64,000 nucleotides of DNA, taken from contig QCBV01000006.1 of NCBI GenBank assembly GCA_003279015.1, positions 93,784 to 157,783 of the forward strand, read 5' to 3'. This document shows positions 63,977-64,000 of the stretch, in pieces. The DNA comes from Prochlorococcus sp. AG-347-J19. Its GTDB lineage: Bacteria; Cyanobacteriota; Cyanobacteriia; PCC-6307; Cyanobiaceae. Within the stretch, counting starts at the first letter, position 1. The number at the start of each line of letters is the position of its first letter. The notes under the pieces were generated by a model that worked only from the letters and a program-made list of their open reading frames with translations, was not told the origin of the DNA and did no database searches. The position numbers and the translations under genes are program-made.

Positions 63977-64000
63977 ATATATTTTTTATGTCTCTTACAC

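Overview
The window is a gene-dense, very AT-rich stretch of a picocyanobacterial chromosome. The photosystem genes psb28 and psaK, gun4, hemJ, plant-type ferredoxin, cobN with B12-dependent metH, and cyanobacteria-restricted families (DUF3110, DUF2499, DUF3593, DUF1995, DUF6439-like) point to a cyanobacterium. The strong A/T codon bias, short spacers and many overlapping gene ends fit a streamlined high-light Prochlorococcus; the strain cannot be told from the sequence alone. I see no phage, transposon, CRISPR array or rRNA. There is one tRNA gene (tRNA-Ser, GGA anticodon).

Layout. 1-2.6 kb: secD (5' truncated by the window), secF and a small membrane protein. 2.6-5.1 kb, minus strand: mnmH, psb28, AI-2E-type membrane protein. 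5.1-7.7 kb: gun4, an RsbW-like kinase, then a DUF6439-like gene and a methyltransferase on the other strand. 7.7-11.1 kb: glnA with a recognisable NtcA-type promoter and a strong terminator, divergent from a glyoxylate-type aminotransferase, then tadA. 11.1-18.2 kb: a PLP decarboxylase and a 44-aa ORF face a minus-strand operon pyk - MacB-like permease - bioY - lspA - membrane GTPase. 18.2-21 kb: mazG-like gene facing ilvA-scpB-yggT; scpB has no ordinary start codon. 21-29.3 kb: dxs, psaK, rpmB-bcp-DUF2499-DUF3593, htpG, then ferredoxin-IMPase-hisZ. 29.3-33.4 kb: tRNA-Ser and a chaperone cluster dnaK-dnaJ-DUF3110-cyclophilin. 33.4-41.2 kb: ribBA, argC, purN, pgi, leuS. 41.3-49.5 kb: tightly packed dapF - cysteine desulfurase - DUF1995 - PBP4, then coaD, flavin reductase, uvrC, hemJ, PHP phosphoesterase. 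49.5-57.8 kb: cobN, ilvE, metH. 57.8-64 kb: small conserved genes, Ap4A phosphorylase, an RHH/J-domain fusion protein, a repeat-rich 423-bp spacer with a small, relatively GC-rich secreted-protein gene, and pheT.

Most of the window is core metabolism: nitrogen assimilation (glnA), isoprenoid (dxs), riboflavin, CoA, B12/methionine, arginine, lysine/peptidoglycan, branched-chain amino acids, tRNA charging and modification, and protein folding. The most unusual stretch is 59.7-61.5 kb. There a protein joining a ribbon-helix-helix-like N-terminus to a C-terminal J-domain is preceded by phased TTGAATAAA repeats that run up to its TTG start codon. It is followed by a 16-bp palindrome and by dispersed AGTCTCATAT-type repeats on both sides of the 82-codon gene. 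This is the best candidate here for something not yet described; the regulatory reading of it is inference.
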